Below are positions 17,477 to 26,343 of a stretch of DNA of 64,000 nucleotides, piece by piece. Made by a program: the position numbers and the translations under genes. Numbering within the stretch: position 1 is the first letter of the stretch; every line of letters starts with the position of its first letter. The stretch covers positions 4,340,001-4,404,000 of the forward strand of contig CATOTF010000002.1 of the NCBI GenBank assembly GCA_951813045.1, given 5' to 3'. The stretch is from an uncultured Rhizobiaceae bacterium. Lineage in GTDB: Bacteria > Pseudomonadota > Alphaproteobacteria > Rhizobiales > Rhizobiaceae. The notes beneath the pieces were generated by a model. The model was not told the origin of the DNA, did not search any database, and saw only the letters and a list, made by a program, of their open reading frames with translations.

Positions 17477-18321
17477 GAAGGGTGGTAGATCTATTCCGAC
17501 ACTCAATTACCCGCCTGATCTATGATGGCGGATTATCGAACGCGTCGAATCTTGCCTTGTCTTTGCTTCTTTCATTGTTCCCATTTCTCATGCTAATTGC
17601 AGCGCTCGTGCGTCTTTATGGGGACCCGGTTCTGGCTGATCAGACAATCGATATTGTGCTCGGCCATTGGCCCGCCGACAGCGCTGAGCCGATCAAACAA
17701 ACGGTCGAGGCACTCTTGTCTCAACCGGCTGGTGAATTCTTTTCTATTGGTACGATAGTGGCATTAATACTTGCGACCAATGGTGTTGAAAGCGCCCGCG
17801 ACGGGCTGAACAGGGCCTATAAGGTGGCCGAAGGCCGCAGCTTTATCTGGCGTCGCATACAGGGTGCCCTGTTTGTCATGATTGGTGCATTGGGCCTGAT
17901 CGTCGCGGCCTTTATATTGGTGGCGACACCTTTGGTCTGGCAATTTGTAGCCGGAAAATTAAACTGGTTGGGGCAGTTTTCGTATTTGGTCACCTTGTTC
18001 CAATACGGATTAGCAATCCTGATCCTAGCCCTTATTCTTTTTGGGTTTCATCGTTTTTTATCTGACTTGCGGGATAAACGCCCATCCATCACGGTTGGAA
18101 TCATCCTGACAATTGTCTGCATTATCATTGGTTCCAAGCTGTTCGGCCTCTACCTTCAAAACGTTGCAAATTACACAGCCATTTATGCAGGTCTTGCGGG
18201 CATGATGATCGCCATCGTCTATCTTTATTGTCTTTCCGTTCTCATCCTGCTTGGTGCGGAATTTAATACGGCTCTGTCGGAAAGTTGGACCGGTGATCGT
18301 TCCAACGAAACAGTGAAATAA
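17473..18321 (+). CDS. YihY/BrkB-family inner-membrane protein
   Basis: 282 residues with about six hydrophobic transmembrane segments. The first is LALSLLLSLFPFLMLIAAL about residues 25-43, and the later ones cluster in the second half. The segment NGVESARDGLNRAYKV is typical of the YihY/virulence-factor-BrkB family (formerly misnamed RNase BN). The family's function is unknown; transport or envelope roles have been proposed. The start overlaps the preceding small gene by 4 bases. Confidence 0.85.
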   Translation: MRRVVDLFRHSITRLIYDGGLSNASNLALSLLLSLFPFLMLIAALVRLYGDPVLADQTIDIVLGHWPADSAEPIKQTVEALLSQPAGEFFSIGTIVALILATNGVESARDGLNRAYKVAEGRSFIWRRIQGALFVMIGALGLIVAAFILVATPLVWQFVAGKLNWLGQFSYLVTLFQYGLAILILALILFGFHRFLSDLRDKRPSITVGIILTIVCIIIGSKLFGLYLQNVANYTAIYAGLAGMMIAIVYLYCLSVLILLGAEFNTALSESWTGDRSNETVK

Positions 18322-18403
18322 ATTGAATAAATTCCGCCCCTAGTCCGTTATTGTATAGATACAGCTTTTCGCTGTTGAATTTATTTAACGGAGGGTCATA
18401 CCC

Positions 18404-18991
18404 ATGAAAATTTTTGCAAGCCTTGCCTTTGCCACATCATTGCTGATTTCCACGCCATCCTTTGCAGGTGGTCATATCACCTGGAATTCTGTCGCTGAAG
18501 AATCACGTATCGCCTTTGGCTCTGTCAAAAAAGATACGGTCGGCGAAGTGCACCATTTCAATAACGTCACTGGCGTGGTCAAGGAAAATGGTGATATGGC
18601 GATCACCATTGACCTTGCAAGTGTCGAGACCAATATCGATATTCGCAATGAACGCATGGCCAAACATGTCTTTCAGGAGGGCAAAGCCACCGCGACAATA
18701 ACCGGCAAGATCGATATGGCTGAAGTAAACAGCATGGATGTTGGTGAAACGCAGGTCATGGAAATCGAGGCTAAATTGTCCTTCGCGGGCATTGATAATG
18801 AATTCGACGCCGAAATGCTGGTCGCCCGGCTGTCAGAAGATCGAGTTCTGGTAACAACTGCGGATTTCGTGATGGTATCAACGGAAGACCTTGGTATCGA
18901 TGCCGGTGTTGATATGCTTCAAAAACTGGCGAGCCTATCAGGCATCACTCGTGTCACGCCAGTGGCGGTCCGTATGGTGTTTAAGAAGTAA
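18404..18991 (+). CDS. YceI-family periplasmic lipid-binding-like protein
   Basis: 195 residues with a clear signal peptide (cleavage near SFAGGHITW). The mature domain follows the YceI pattern of an elongated lipocalin-like beta-barrel, with a hydrophobic core alternating over the whole length and a C-terminal VRMVFKK strand. Family members bind isoprenoid lipids in the periplasm. GGAGGGTCATACCC lies before the ATG. Followed by a possible terminator and then tRNA-Trp. Confidence 0.83.
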   Translation: MKIFASLAFATSLLISTPSFAGGHITWNSVAEESRIAFGSVKKDTVGEVHHFNNVTGVVKENGDMAITIDLASVETNIDIRNERMAKHVFQEGKATATITGKIDMAEVNSMDVGETQVMEIEAKLSFAGIDNEFDAEMLVARLSEDRVLVTTADFVMVSTEDLGIDAGVDMLQKLASLSGITRVTPVAVRMVFKK

Positions 18992-19004
18992 GTCGGCTGC
19001 GTAT

Positions 19005-19036
19005 GCTCGGGTAGCTGATCTGGTAGTAACCCGAGC
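19005..19036 (+). terminator. possible terminator after yceI-like gene
   Basis: A perfect 8-bp stem GCTCGGGT/ACCCGAGC with a 16-nt loop, followed by GTTTGTA. The long loop and short T-tract make it only a fair candidate. Confidence 0.4.
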
Positions 19037-19257
19037 GTTTGTACCAGACTGGGTACGGTATACGGGTGACCTATCAACCTGCGATCCGCAGTGACGATCG
19101 TAAAATGGTTATGACACCGCACCAGCAATATTGGCTGACGAATTTTTCCGGCGGCATTTTTACGGCTCAACGCAAGAAATTGCTCTTGATGCTTGAATTG
19201 ATAAGACATACCCAGTATGCCAACGCAGCAACATCTCTAAATGCGTTGCGAAACCGT

Positions 19258-19333
19258 AGGGGTATAGCTCAGTTGGTAGAGCGACGGTCTCCAAAACCGT
19301 AGGTCGCGGGTTCAAATCCTGCTGCCCCTGCCA
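19258..19333 (+). tRNA. tRNA-Trp (CCA), island integration site
   Basis: 76 nt with encoded CCA. The acceptor AGGGGTA pairs with TGCCCCT, the anticodon loop is TCTCCAAAA (anticodon CCA), and the T-loop is TTCAAAT. In alphaproteobacteria this gene lies between tuf and secE. Here it is followed by a tyrosine recombinase gene instead, so its 3' end is the likely attB used by the island. Confidence 0.97.
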
Positions 19334-19444
19334 TTAAATACAATATATACAACAGCATAATGAGAATCTTGATTTTTAGAATTCTCTAATCTATTGTTAC
19401 ACAACTCTTGCACAGTTTTACACTTATACAGCGGACATTGCATA

Positions 19445-20593
19445 ATGCCCGAGACACATTCGATTCTTGGCGGAAAAGTTCACGTATATCGCCGCCTTGA
19501 AAGCAAAATTTGGCAGTGTTCTACCTATTTGGCGGGATAAAATCGCCGCATTAGCACAAAAGAAAAGAGCTTGGCTCAAGCAAAAGACTTCGCCGAAGAC
19601 TGGTATTTGCAATTACGTGGCAAAGCTGCAAGTGGTGAGGTTCTCAATGAACGAACTTTTAGTGACGCAGCCAAGCAATTTAAAAAGGAGTATGAGGTAC
19701 TTACGGAGGGTGAGCGCAACGAACGCTGGGTACAAGATCACTACCGACGTATTAGAATGCACTTGATACCATTTTTTGGTGGCATGGGACTCTCGAAAAT
19801 CAATGCAGGAACCGTGCAGGAATATCGTATCTCTCGAATGAACAGTGAGGACGGCAAACGCGTTCCTTCACGAAGTACACTTCACCATGAAGTAGTGACA
19901 CTCAGGTTGGTGTTGAAAACTGCGGTACGACATCAATGGCTCACCCATGTACCAGATGTTTCAGCACCCTACAAAGCGTCTTCAAAAGTGGCTCATCGGG
20001 CGTGGTTTTCGCCTGCGGAATACAAGCAACTTTATCAAGCCACGCGACAAAATGTAAGCGAAGCACCAGATAGTAGAAGAAAGCATCTAGCAGCCCAATT
20101 GCATGACAAGATACTATTTATGGCAAACACAGGTATTCGCCCTGATGAAGCCAACTGGCTTGAATACCGTGATGTTGAGATCGTTGAAGATGACGCCACC
20201 GGCGAAACGATCCTCGAGATAGAGGTGCGCGGTAAACGCGGTGTTGGGTATTGCAAAAGCACCACCGGTGCTGTTCGACCATTTGAGAGAATGAAAGAGC
20301 GTAATCAACCGGAACCGACTGACCGTCTGTTTCCTGTTGATCACAAGAAGCAGTTCAATCGCATACTAACGTCTGAGGGGCTTAAATTTGACCGTGAGGG
20401 CAATCGACGGACGCTTTATAGCCTCAGGCATAGCTACATCTCATTTCGTCTCTTAGAGGGTGCAGATATCTACCAGATTGCCAAAAACTGTCGCACCAGC
20501 GTCGAGATGATTGAGAAACATTATGCAGCGCATCTGAAAAACAGTTTGGATGCTGCTGCAATTAACGTGCGCAAACCACGCATACGCGGGTAG
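19445..20593 (+). pseudogene. tyrosine recombinase (phage-type integrase), interrupted by TAA
   Basis: Starting at ATG 19445 the frame reads MPETHSILGGKVHVYRRLES and then meets TAA at 19538-19540 (codon 32). The same frame continues for 340 more codons with ISTKEKSLAQAKDFAEDWY, so a single substitution, probably AAA to TAA, splits the gene. The catalytic domain is intact: TGIRPDEA (first Arg), RGKRG (Lys), LYSLRHSY (second Arg box) and the tyrosine in IEKHYAAH. A restart at TTG 19571 would give a protein missing about 42 N-terminal residues; the catalytic domain would survive. It lies directly downstream of tRNA-Trp, as expected for an island integrase. Confidence 0.85.
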
Positions 20594-20645
20594 ACAGACA
20601 AGTTATTATGTGAATATATTCCTATGATTGGATAGGGAGAATCAC

Positions 20646-20885
20646 ATGCGCAGACACAAGCGTCGCAAACAGATGAAAGAATGGGAACGGACTTCATTTG
20701 ATGATGCAGCGACGCAATTCCACAAACACCTGATTGGTCACATGATCAACCTTACACCAACTGGCGAGGATTATCAGGCATTGTGCGTACTGTCTCGACA
20801 AATGCAAGAAGCCAATAAAGCCATTACGGGGCACGAGCCCGGGTGGGTGCATAAGGTTGCTGGAATTGGTATACACCGCAGTTAA
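20646..20885 (+). CDS. small hypothetical island protein
   Basis: 79 residues. The ATG at 20646 is chosen because AGGGAG lies 6-11 bases upstream. The N-terminus is very basic (RRHKRRKQMKEWER) and the rest is mixed helical, with no hydrophobic segment and no recognised family. It follows the integrase by 52 bases on the same strand, a spot often used for excisionase or small accessory genes, but nothing in the sequence shows a helix-turn-helix. Its 3' end overlaps a degenerate tRNA-like sequence. Confidence 0.5.
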   Translation: MRRHKRRKQMKEWERTSFDDAATQFHKHLIGHMINLTPTGEDYQALCVLSRQMQEANKAITGHEPGWVHKVAGIGIHRS

Positions 20886-20938
20886 CGCGGCCTATTTATT
20901 TGTAAATTCGGAAGTTCGATCTCCCAACTTCTCAACCA
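20851..20938 (+). other. degenerate class II tRNA-like sequence (tRNA-Leu-like relic)
   Basis: The segment GCTGGAATTGGTATACAC is almost exactly the D-arm of phage or organelle tRNA-Leu. It is followed by a 4-bp stem CCGC/GCGG closing the loop AGTTAAC, a hairpin ATTTA-TTTG-TAAAT in the place of the long variable arm, a TTCGATC T-loop and a terminal ACCA. The acceptor and T stems pair poorly and position 33 is G rather than T, so it is probably a dead tRNA gene. The three bases in anticodon position read TTA. Confidence 0.35.
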
Positions 20939-21105
20939 ATTCTGAATGCCATAAGTAACTGGTCACCATGGATTGTCAGGTCAGCGGTTGATTATGATTT
21001 CGTCAAAGTTGATAAGCCCGAATTCTGGTTTGCGTTGGAATGCGTCTCTAGACTGGCCATTTAGATTAAATCACCAGGTTCAGCGTTCAATGTCAGCTTT
21101 GGGGA

Positions 21106-22625
21106 GATTTTGATGAATAAGTCGGCCTTAAAGTAATCACCATTGGCTGATTCAGTTTACCCATTGATTTGGGAGATTGATGCGATGCTGGGACCACGCC
21201 AGGAATTTCAATCGGCTTTGTTTTACGAGTTCAATCTCGAAGACCACGTGCCTGATGATCATCTATTGCGGTCAATTGACCGGTTTGTTGATCTTGGCGA
21301 TATGCGGTCGCACCTGCGCCCATTTTACAGCGACATTGGCCGCCCTTCGGTTGATCCTGAACTGATGATCCGCATGTTGCTGGTCGGATACATCATGGGC
21401 ATCCGATCTGAGCGACGGTTGTGCGATGAGGTCCATGTGAATCTTGCCTACAGATGGTTCTGCCGTCTTGATCTAGGCGACCCCGTGCCTGATCAATCGA
21501 CCTTTTCCAAGAACCGCCATGGCCGGTTTCGAGAGAGCGATCTGTTCTGGCAATTGTTTGAGAGCGTTGTTACTCGTTGCATTGCTGAAGGTTTAGTTGG
21601 TGGAGAGGTGTTTGCGACTGATGCCAGCATTATTCGGGCAGATGCCAACAAGCAGAAATCGACACCAAAGGAGGAATGGGACGCATCATCACTCGATCCA
21701 GCAACTGTGCCTCGGGCTGTGAAGGAATATCTAGAGGTGCTGGATGACGCAGCATTCGGTGCCGCCAGTGAGGTCGAACCTAAGTTCACTTCACGTTCTG
21801 ACCCTGCTTCCCAATGGACCGGTGCGCTCAAGGGCCCAGCTTTCTTCGCTTACTCAGACAATTACCTGATCGACACAGATCACGCGATTATCGTGGATGT
21901 GGAAGCCAGCCGTTCAATTAGACAGGCCGAGGTTGGTTCTACACGCACCATGATCGTACGAACGCGGGAAACGTTTGACCTCTACCCCGAGATACTGGTC
22001 GCCGACACAGCTTATGGTTCCGCAGAAAACCTCAACTGGTTGGTCAACAAAGAAGGTATCCTGCCGCATATTCCAATCATCGATAAGTCGCGACGCAAGG
22101 ACGGCACTTTTGAGAAAAGCGAGTTTGTCTACGACCACGAAAAGGACGCTTATATTTGTCCGATCGGATTACCGCTGCGTCCAACCCAACGGGCTTACCG
22201 GAATCGAAAATCTCCTGTAGCGGCGGACAATACGATCCGTTACCGCGCCAGCAAATATGATTGCCAGGAATGCCTGCTGAAGAAATATTGCTGCCCCAAC
22301 CAACCCGTCCGCAATGTCGGCCGCCACATTTATGAAGGTGCTCGTGATTTGGCCCGCGAGCTCTCGCTGACCGACGCTTATGTCGATTCACAACGACGGC
22401 GAAAAAAGGTCGAAATGCTGTTTGCCCACCTCAAACGCATCATGAAACTCGACCGACTGCGCCTGCGGGGACCAAACGGAGCCAAAGATGAATTCCTTCT
22501 CGCAGCAACAGCACAAAACCTCAGAAAACCAGCCAAGTTGATCCCGCAACCGGTGTGAAACCGGATCGGGAGACGCTCGATCAAACTCCAAAGCCGACTA
22601 AAACAAAGCCTTTTTCATCAAAATC
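21106..22625 (+). mobile_element. IS1182-family-like insertion sequence, complete copy
   Basis: The terminal inverted repeats are GATTTTGATGAATAAG at 21106-21121 and its reverse complement with one mismatch at 22610-22625. They enclose a single full-length transposase gene. The true ends may lie a few bases further out. A 129-base internal fragment of the same element recurs at 26677-26805. Confidence 0.75.
21185..22558 (+). CDS. IS1182-family transposase
   Basis: 457 residues from ATG 21185 (the frame also allows TTG 21143). The N-terminal DUF772-type domain contains RSIDRFVDLGDMRSHLRPFY and GYIMGIRSERRLCDEV. The DDE catalytic domain contains ATDASIIRADANK, VADTAYGSAENL and a C-terminal RRKKVEMLFAHLKRIM, the glutamate region. 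A four-cysteine cluster (CQECLLKKYCC) precedes the C-terminus. No frameshift was seen, so it may be active. Confidence 0.88.
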   Translation: MLGPRQEFQSALFYEFNLEDHVPDDHLLRSIDRFVDLGDMRSHLRPFYSDIGRPSVDPELMIRMLLVGYIMGIRSERRLCDEVHVNLAYRWFCRLDLGDPVPDQSTFSKNRHGRFRESDLFWQLFESVVTRCIAEGLVGGEVFATDASIIRADANKQKSTPKEEWDASSLDPATVPRAVKEYLEVLDDAAFGAASEVEPKFTSRSDPASQWTGALKGPAFFAYSDNYLIDTDHAIIVDVEASRSIRQAEVGSTRTMIVRTRETFDLYPEILVADTAYGSAENLNWLVNKEGILPHIPIIDKSRRKDGTFEKSEFVYDHEKDAYICPIGLPLRPTQRAYRNRKSPVAADNTIRYRASKYDCQECLLKKYCCPNQPVRNVGRHIYEGARDLARELSLTDAYVDSQRRRKKVEMLFAHLKRIMKLDRLRLRGPNGAKDEFLLAATAQNLRKPAKLIPQPV

Positions 22626-22794
22626 GGGACATAGCTACTTGGTATCCCAGCGAGCAACACTCCGTATGCGACACGCGTTCGGGCGTCAAAACGTGCCCAC
22701 AGTAGACGTTCGACATCAAGGCAAACAAGTCAAACTGAACTCGTACTGCTGACCTTCGCCACAATTGCGAAAAGGCAAGCACAGTATTCATTAA

Positions 22795-23052
22795 TCAAGC
22801 CTTCGTTCGCGGCCGAGGTGACTTTGCCGTCTTGGCGATCGCACGGCTGGCACTAGCGGGAGCGTGAAGTGCGAACCAGCATTCCGGGTTGACCAGGAAC
22901 AATCGATGAAGGTCATCCTCGTCCACACAGTTCACATCGTTTTCGCTCCAAACCTTCACTCCCATATGGTGAGCCAAAGCATCTGCAGACAATGGATACG
23001 TATTGGTTAGGCCCAGTGTCTTTCGCAGTTCAACAGATCGCCGCATGTACAA
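22795..23052 (-). pseudogene. truncated ImmA/IrrE-like protein N-terminal fragment
   Basis: The translated segment RRSVELRKTLGLTNTYPLS followed by ADALAHHMGVKVW has the pattern of the N-terminus of ImmA/IrrE-type metallopeptidases (short helical lead, then a Pro at the start of a helix, then LGVKVW). The zinc HExxH motif that should follow about 40 residues later is absent, and the frame ends with unrelated residues. Its upstream end meets an IS3 remnant. Such genes often pair with XRE repressors on mobile elements. Assignment is tentative. Confidence 0.4.
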
Positions 23053-23059
23053 CGAGAGA

Positions 23060-23410
23060 CGTGACTCTTCGAGCTCTGCTCATGGTCAAATGGGGCGGGA
23101 AACCAAGGACCAAGTTGTTGATCCATTCGGATCAAGGTTCCCAGTTCACAAGCACAGATTGGGTATCCTTCCTCAAGGCACACAATCTCGAGCATTCAAT
23201 GAGCCGCCAAAGCAATTGCCATGACAAAGCTGTCGCTGAGAGCTGCTTCAACCTGCTCAAGCGAGAAAGGATGCGCCGCCGGGTCTACAAAACCCGAACC
23301 GAAGTCAGGCAGGATACGTTAGACTACATCAATAAGTTCTAAAATCCTAACCGCAAGAATGCGGGAAACGGATGCTGTCACCCGTCGAGTTTGAACGGCA
23401 GCCTAAAATG
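23060..23410 (+). pseudogene. IS3-family transposase OrfB, 3' remnant
   Basis: It encodes the C-terminal part of an integrase-core transposase: LLIHSDQGSQFTS (second Asp), then SRQSNCHDKAVAESCFNLLK (Glu) and a helical tail. The frame stops with TAA where the conserved Tyr of FYNPKR should be (F-stop-NPNR). MLSPVEFERQ, the usual end, continues in another frame, so there is also a frameshift. The 5' two thirds of the gene are missing. Confidence 0.8.
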
Positions 23411-23532
23411 AAAACCAAGGGAGTCTGGAAAACTTGGGGCTGTTCAATATTTGGGAAAGATAGTCCGTTCACGGAAGAATCACGGTAGTAGTGTTGAGTT
23501 CAGTTGTAGAATGAAATTTAGGAGAATTTGAT

Positions 23533-24621
23533 ATGCCCATTGTTGCGGGAAGCCATGCAGGAAGTCATGCAGGAAGTCATGCTGGAAGTCATGCTGGAAG
23601 TCATGGGGAACAGCATGCTGGAAGTCCGGGCTCCGCGCTATTGTCGCATGCACTTGCTGTCACCCAGGATGCGACCATAGGATACTGGCGACCGGATCAC
23701 ACAAGCATTGCGGATCCGCACACTCCAAGTAAACTCAACAGCTTGGAATACCTCTCTCCCGCACGCCGTCATCAGGTGTTGCTTGGTACGCTATTGGGCC
23801 GGTTCGAAGTCAAACAGGGGCCACTTGATGGCAATGGAATTTCCCACCAAGCGACTGTCGTTCTTGATGATAGGAATATCAGCGCAATCCATGCACCTAA
23901 TCTGGGTACACTCAAGAAGCAGCTTGAATGGGTCCGCAACTACTCGGATCTGCGCGATGATAGGATTCCTGAGATAACACTCCAAACCACTGACATTATG
24001 TCGTTTTTTGGTGCGGTTTCGTTGCTCAACTTGTCGCGGCGGGAAAAGACGATGGAACTATTGTCAATTGTTCAGGCGTTGGCGATGTATCTTGAAATGC
24101 AAGTCAAACACTATTGTTGGTTGCCGAGGCCCATCGATTTTGCCGAAGAAGTCCAGCCCGTTATTCAGACACCTGATCACTCTGCATTCCCGTCAGGTCA
24201 TGCAGTTGAAGCCTATGCAATTGCAACAGTACTCCATCGATTGAAGACTGGCATGCCCGCAAATAATGGTGCAACGCGCACGTCGAACATGCCGGCAATG
24301 GATTTCAGAGTCGCGCATCGAATATCAATCAATCGGATAATCGCCGGGGTGCATTTTCCGGTCGACTCAGCAGCCGGTGCGCTACTTGGCTGCCTGATAG
24401 GCGAAGCGGTACACAGCATTGCTGTGGGTGGTAAATTGTTCAGCACAAACTATGGGTCAAGTGGAGTTACTTTGGGTGATGATCAGGATTTCGAGCAAAA
24501 CTGGTTAGCCAATGCTCTCCCGGCTGGTGCTGGAAACGGTGATCCCGTTGAAAAATCTGACCTGTTTAACCTGTTTTGGAGCACCGCACAGGATGAGTGG
24601 CAACCCGGAGTGAATCCATGA
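23533..24621 (+). CDS. PAP2 / vanadium-haloperoxidase-like phosphatase with AGSH repeats
   Basis: 362 residues; AGGAG lies 7 bases before the ATG. The N-terminus has five AGSH repeats (a His-rich, flexible lead). The three PAP2 signature motifs are intact: K192-x6-R199-P200 (KHYCWLPRP), P220-S-G-H223 and R268-x5-H274-x3-D278 (RIIAGVHFPVD). There are no strong transmembrane helices apart from mildly hydrophobic stretches around the motifs, so it resembles soluble vanadium-dependent haloperoxidase-type members more than integral PAP2 lipid phosphatases. The stop overlaps the next start as ATGA, coupling it to a subtilisin-like protease. It could be a phosphatase or a haloperoxidase; the sequence does not decide. 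Confidence 0.8.
   Translation: MPIVAGSHAGSHAGSHAGSHAGSHGEQHAGSPGSALLSHALAVTQDATIGYWRPDHTSIADPHTPSKLNSLEYLSPARRHQVLLGTLLGRFEVKQGPLDGNGISHQATVVLDDRNISAIHAPNLGTLKKQLEWVRNYSDLRDDRIPEITLQTTDIMSFFGAVSLLNLSRREKTMELLSIVQALAMYLEMQVKHYCWLPRPIDFAEEVQPVIQTPDHSAFPSGHAVEAYAIATVLHRLKTGMPANNGATRTSNMPAMDFRVAHRISINRIIAGVHFPVDSAAGALLGCLIGEAVHSIAVGGKLFSTNYGSSGVTLGDDQDFEQNWLANALPAGAGNGDPVEKSDLFNLFWSTAQDEWQPGVNP
23545..23604 (+). repeat. 12-bp tandem repeat, five copies, in coding sequence
   Basis: Five near-identical units of the form GCWGGAAGTCAT encode Ala-Gly-Ser-His five times at residues 5-24 of the PAP2-like protein. Two degenerate units follow to 23628. In-frame length makes copy-number changes tolerable. 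Confidence 0.9.
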
Positions 24622-25447
24622 TTCGTGAATGGAGCAATTGGGAAAGATTTGAAGAGTCTTCCCCATACATAAACTGGTGGAAGGGATTAGGGCTCGCTTT
24701 TGTTCAAAGACCAGCTCTAAATGTCGACCCCGAAGAACTTGGCAATCAGGTTGCTAGATCTGTTTTGGTTCCAAACCAAAGTCCATTATCTGGCGAGCCC
24801 GAATCGAAGACGCATAAGCCATATGATACGTTTGTGCCGATCCCAAATTTCGCAAAGAATGAAGGTTTTGAGGACCACATAAATTGTAACGATGGTTGGT
24901 TGCCGGACTACGAAGTATTACCAGAAATTGAAGATGACTCCATAATTGTCGGGGTCATCGACACGGGAATTCCCCTAGGCCACAATCGGTTTCGCCATGC
25001 AGATGGATCTTCACGAATTCTGTCAGCTTGGCAGATGCTAGCCCCGTGGGAGAGCTCTTGCGGCATCAAACAGAAGTACCTGCCTTTCGGGCGTGAACTC
25101 TATCGGAGAGATATTGATAACCTGATTTCCCGCTATAGTGGTGGGGACACGCTTGGGCAGCTCGATGAGTATGGGTTCAACACCGCTACCGGCGTTATGA
25201 ATTTGAAAAATATGCGCGGGCAAAGAGAACTCGCCGGAATATTCTCTCATGGTGCGCATGTGCTTGATGCCGTCGCCGGAGTCGATCCTTTCGATCCTCG
25301 CGAAGACGCCGACTTCCTTACGAAAGTGAAAATCATCGCAATCAATATCCCGAGCAGCACAACGTTTGGCGCGTCCGGAACTTTTCTTGACGCGTATATG
25401 GTCTATGCAATTCAACGCATATCTGACTTGGCTGATGCGATCTGGCA
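24618..25447 (+). pseudogene. subtilisin-like (S8) serine protease, truncated by IS3
   Basis: About 276 native residues remain, beginning at ATG 24618 and coupled by ATGA to the PAP2-like gene. The catalytic Asp is D115 in VGVIDTGIPLG and the catalytic His is H211 in SHGAHVLDAVAG. The C-terminal third with the GTSMA-type serine is missing because an IS3-family element begins at 25448; the frame then ends six residues into the IS at 25466. There is no signal peptide at the N-terminus, so the intact protein was probably cytoplasmic. The preserved operon structure suggests the two proteins worked together before the disruption. Confidence 0.8.
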
Positions 25448-25485
25448 TGGACTTGTCCCGTATTAATTCCGCATCCTGTTCTCGT

Positions 25486-26343
25486 TTAACTCGTTTTTCG
25501 TTCAAATTTGATGGGCGACATTCCTCCTATTGCTGAGTGTCTTCTGCGGCTGTTGTAAAAGCCGTTGATGTATTGGAACAGGGCGTCGGTTGCTTGCTGT
25601 CGTGTTTGCCATGTGCCGCGCCAGATGAGTTCGGCTTTGAGTGTTTTGAAGAACGTCTCGACCACGGCGTTGTCCCAGCAATTGCCTTTTCGGCTCATGG
25701 ACACTTTAAACTTCAGTTCACGCATTCGTTTTTGATAATCATGAGAGCAGTATTGACTGCCACGGTCCGTATGATGAATGCAGCCCGGCGGTGGGTTTCG
25801 AAGGGCCAAAGCCCGGTTGAGAGCCTGCAATGCCAAGTCTTTCTTCAACCGGTTGCTGACAGCCCAACCCACCACACGGCGTGAATGTAGATCGATCATC
25901 ACTGCCAGATACAGCCAGCCCTCACGGGTCCAGATGTAGCTGATGTCACCTGCCCATTTCTGGTTGGGTTTATCCGCTTGGAAGTTCCGCCCCAGCAAGT
26001 TAGGCGCAATGTTGAAGCGGTGATTGCTATCGGTCGTAGCTTTGTATTTGCGTGTTCTGACCACTCGAATGCCGTTGTCGCGCATCAGGCGGCCAACACG
26101 GCGGTGACCAATAGCAAGGCCGGCTTCCTTCAACTCCTGCGTCATTCTCGGGCGACCATAACTGCCAAGGCTCAAGTGATGCTGTTCACGGATGTGCGCC
26201 AGAACCACCATGTCATCGCGCTGCCGTTGACTAACAGGGCGGTTGTGCCAGGCACGATAACCACGCGATGTAACATTCAGAATATGGCAAAGCCGATCCA
26301 CCGGAACGTGTTTCCTGTGTTCTTCGACAAACGCAAATCTCAC
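25486..26343 (-). CDS. IS3-family transposase OrfB
   Basis: 285 residues. An HTH_21-like lead (HLSLGSYGRPRMTQELKEAG) is followed by the rve integrase core. The catalytic residues are in AGDISYIWTREGWLYLAV (first Asp), HHTDRGSQYCS (second Asp) and NCWDNAVVETFFKTLK (Glu). It overlaps orfA by 4 bases (GTGA), the usual set-up for coupled or frameshifted OrfAB production. Confidence 0.93.
   Translation of the reverse strand: MRFAFVEEHRKHVPVDRLCHILNVTSRGYRAWHNRPVSQRQRDDMVVLAHIREQHHLSLGSYGRPRMTQELKEAGLAIGHRRVGRLMRDNGIRVVRTRKYKATTDSNHRFNIAPNLLGRNFQADKPNQKWAGDISYIWTREGWLYLAVMIDLHSRRVVGWAVSNRLKKDLALQALNRALALRNPPPGCIHHTDRGSQYCSHDYQKRMRELKFKVSMSRKGNCWDNAVVETFFKTLKAELIWRGTWQTRQQATDALFQYINGFYNSRRRHSAIGGMSPIKFERKTS

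Noticed and set aside
19334-19444. A direct repeat of the tRNA-Trp 3' end marking the far end of the island
   Set aside because: I could not find a second copy of the tRNA 3' sequence anywhere downstream in the window.
20851-20938. Functional ochre-suppressor tRNA
   Set aside because: T and acceptor stems pair poorly and position 33 is not T; kept only as a tRNA-like relic.
23545-23628. Tandem repeat as a CRISPR-like array
   Set aside because: Units are contiguous 12-mers without spacers and encode an in-frame AGSH peptide.
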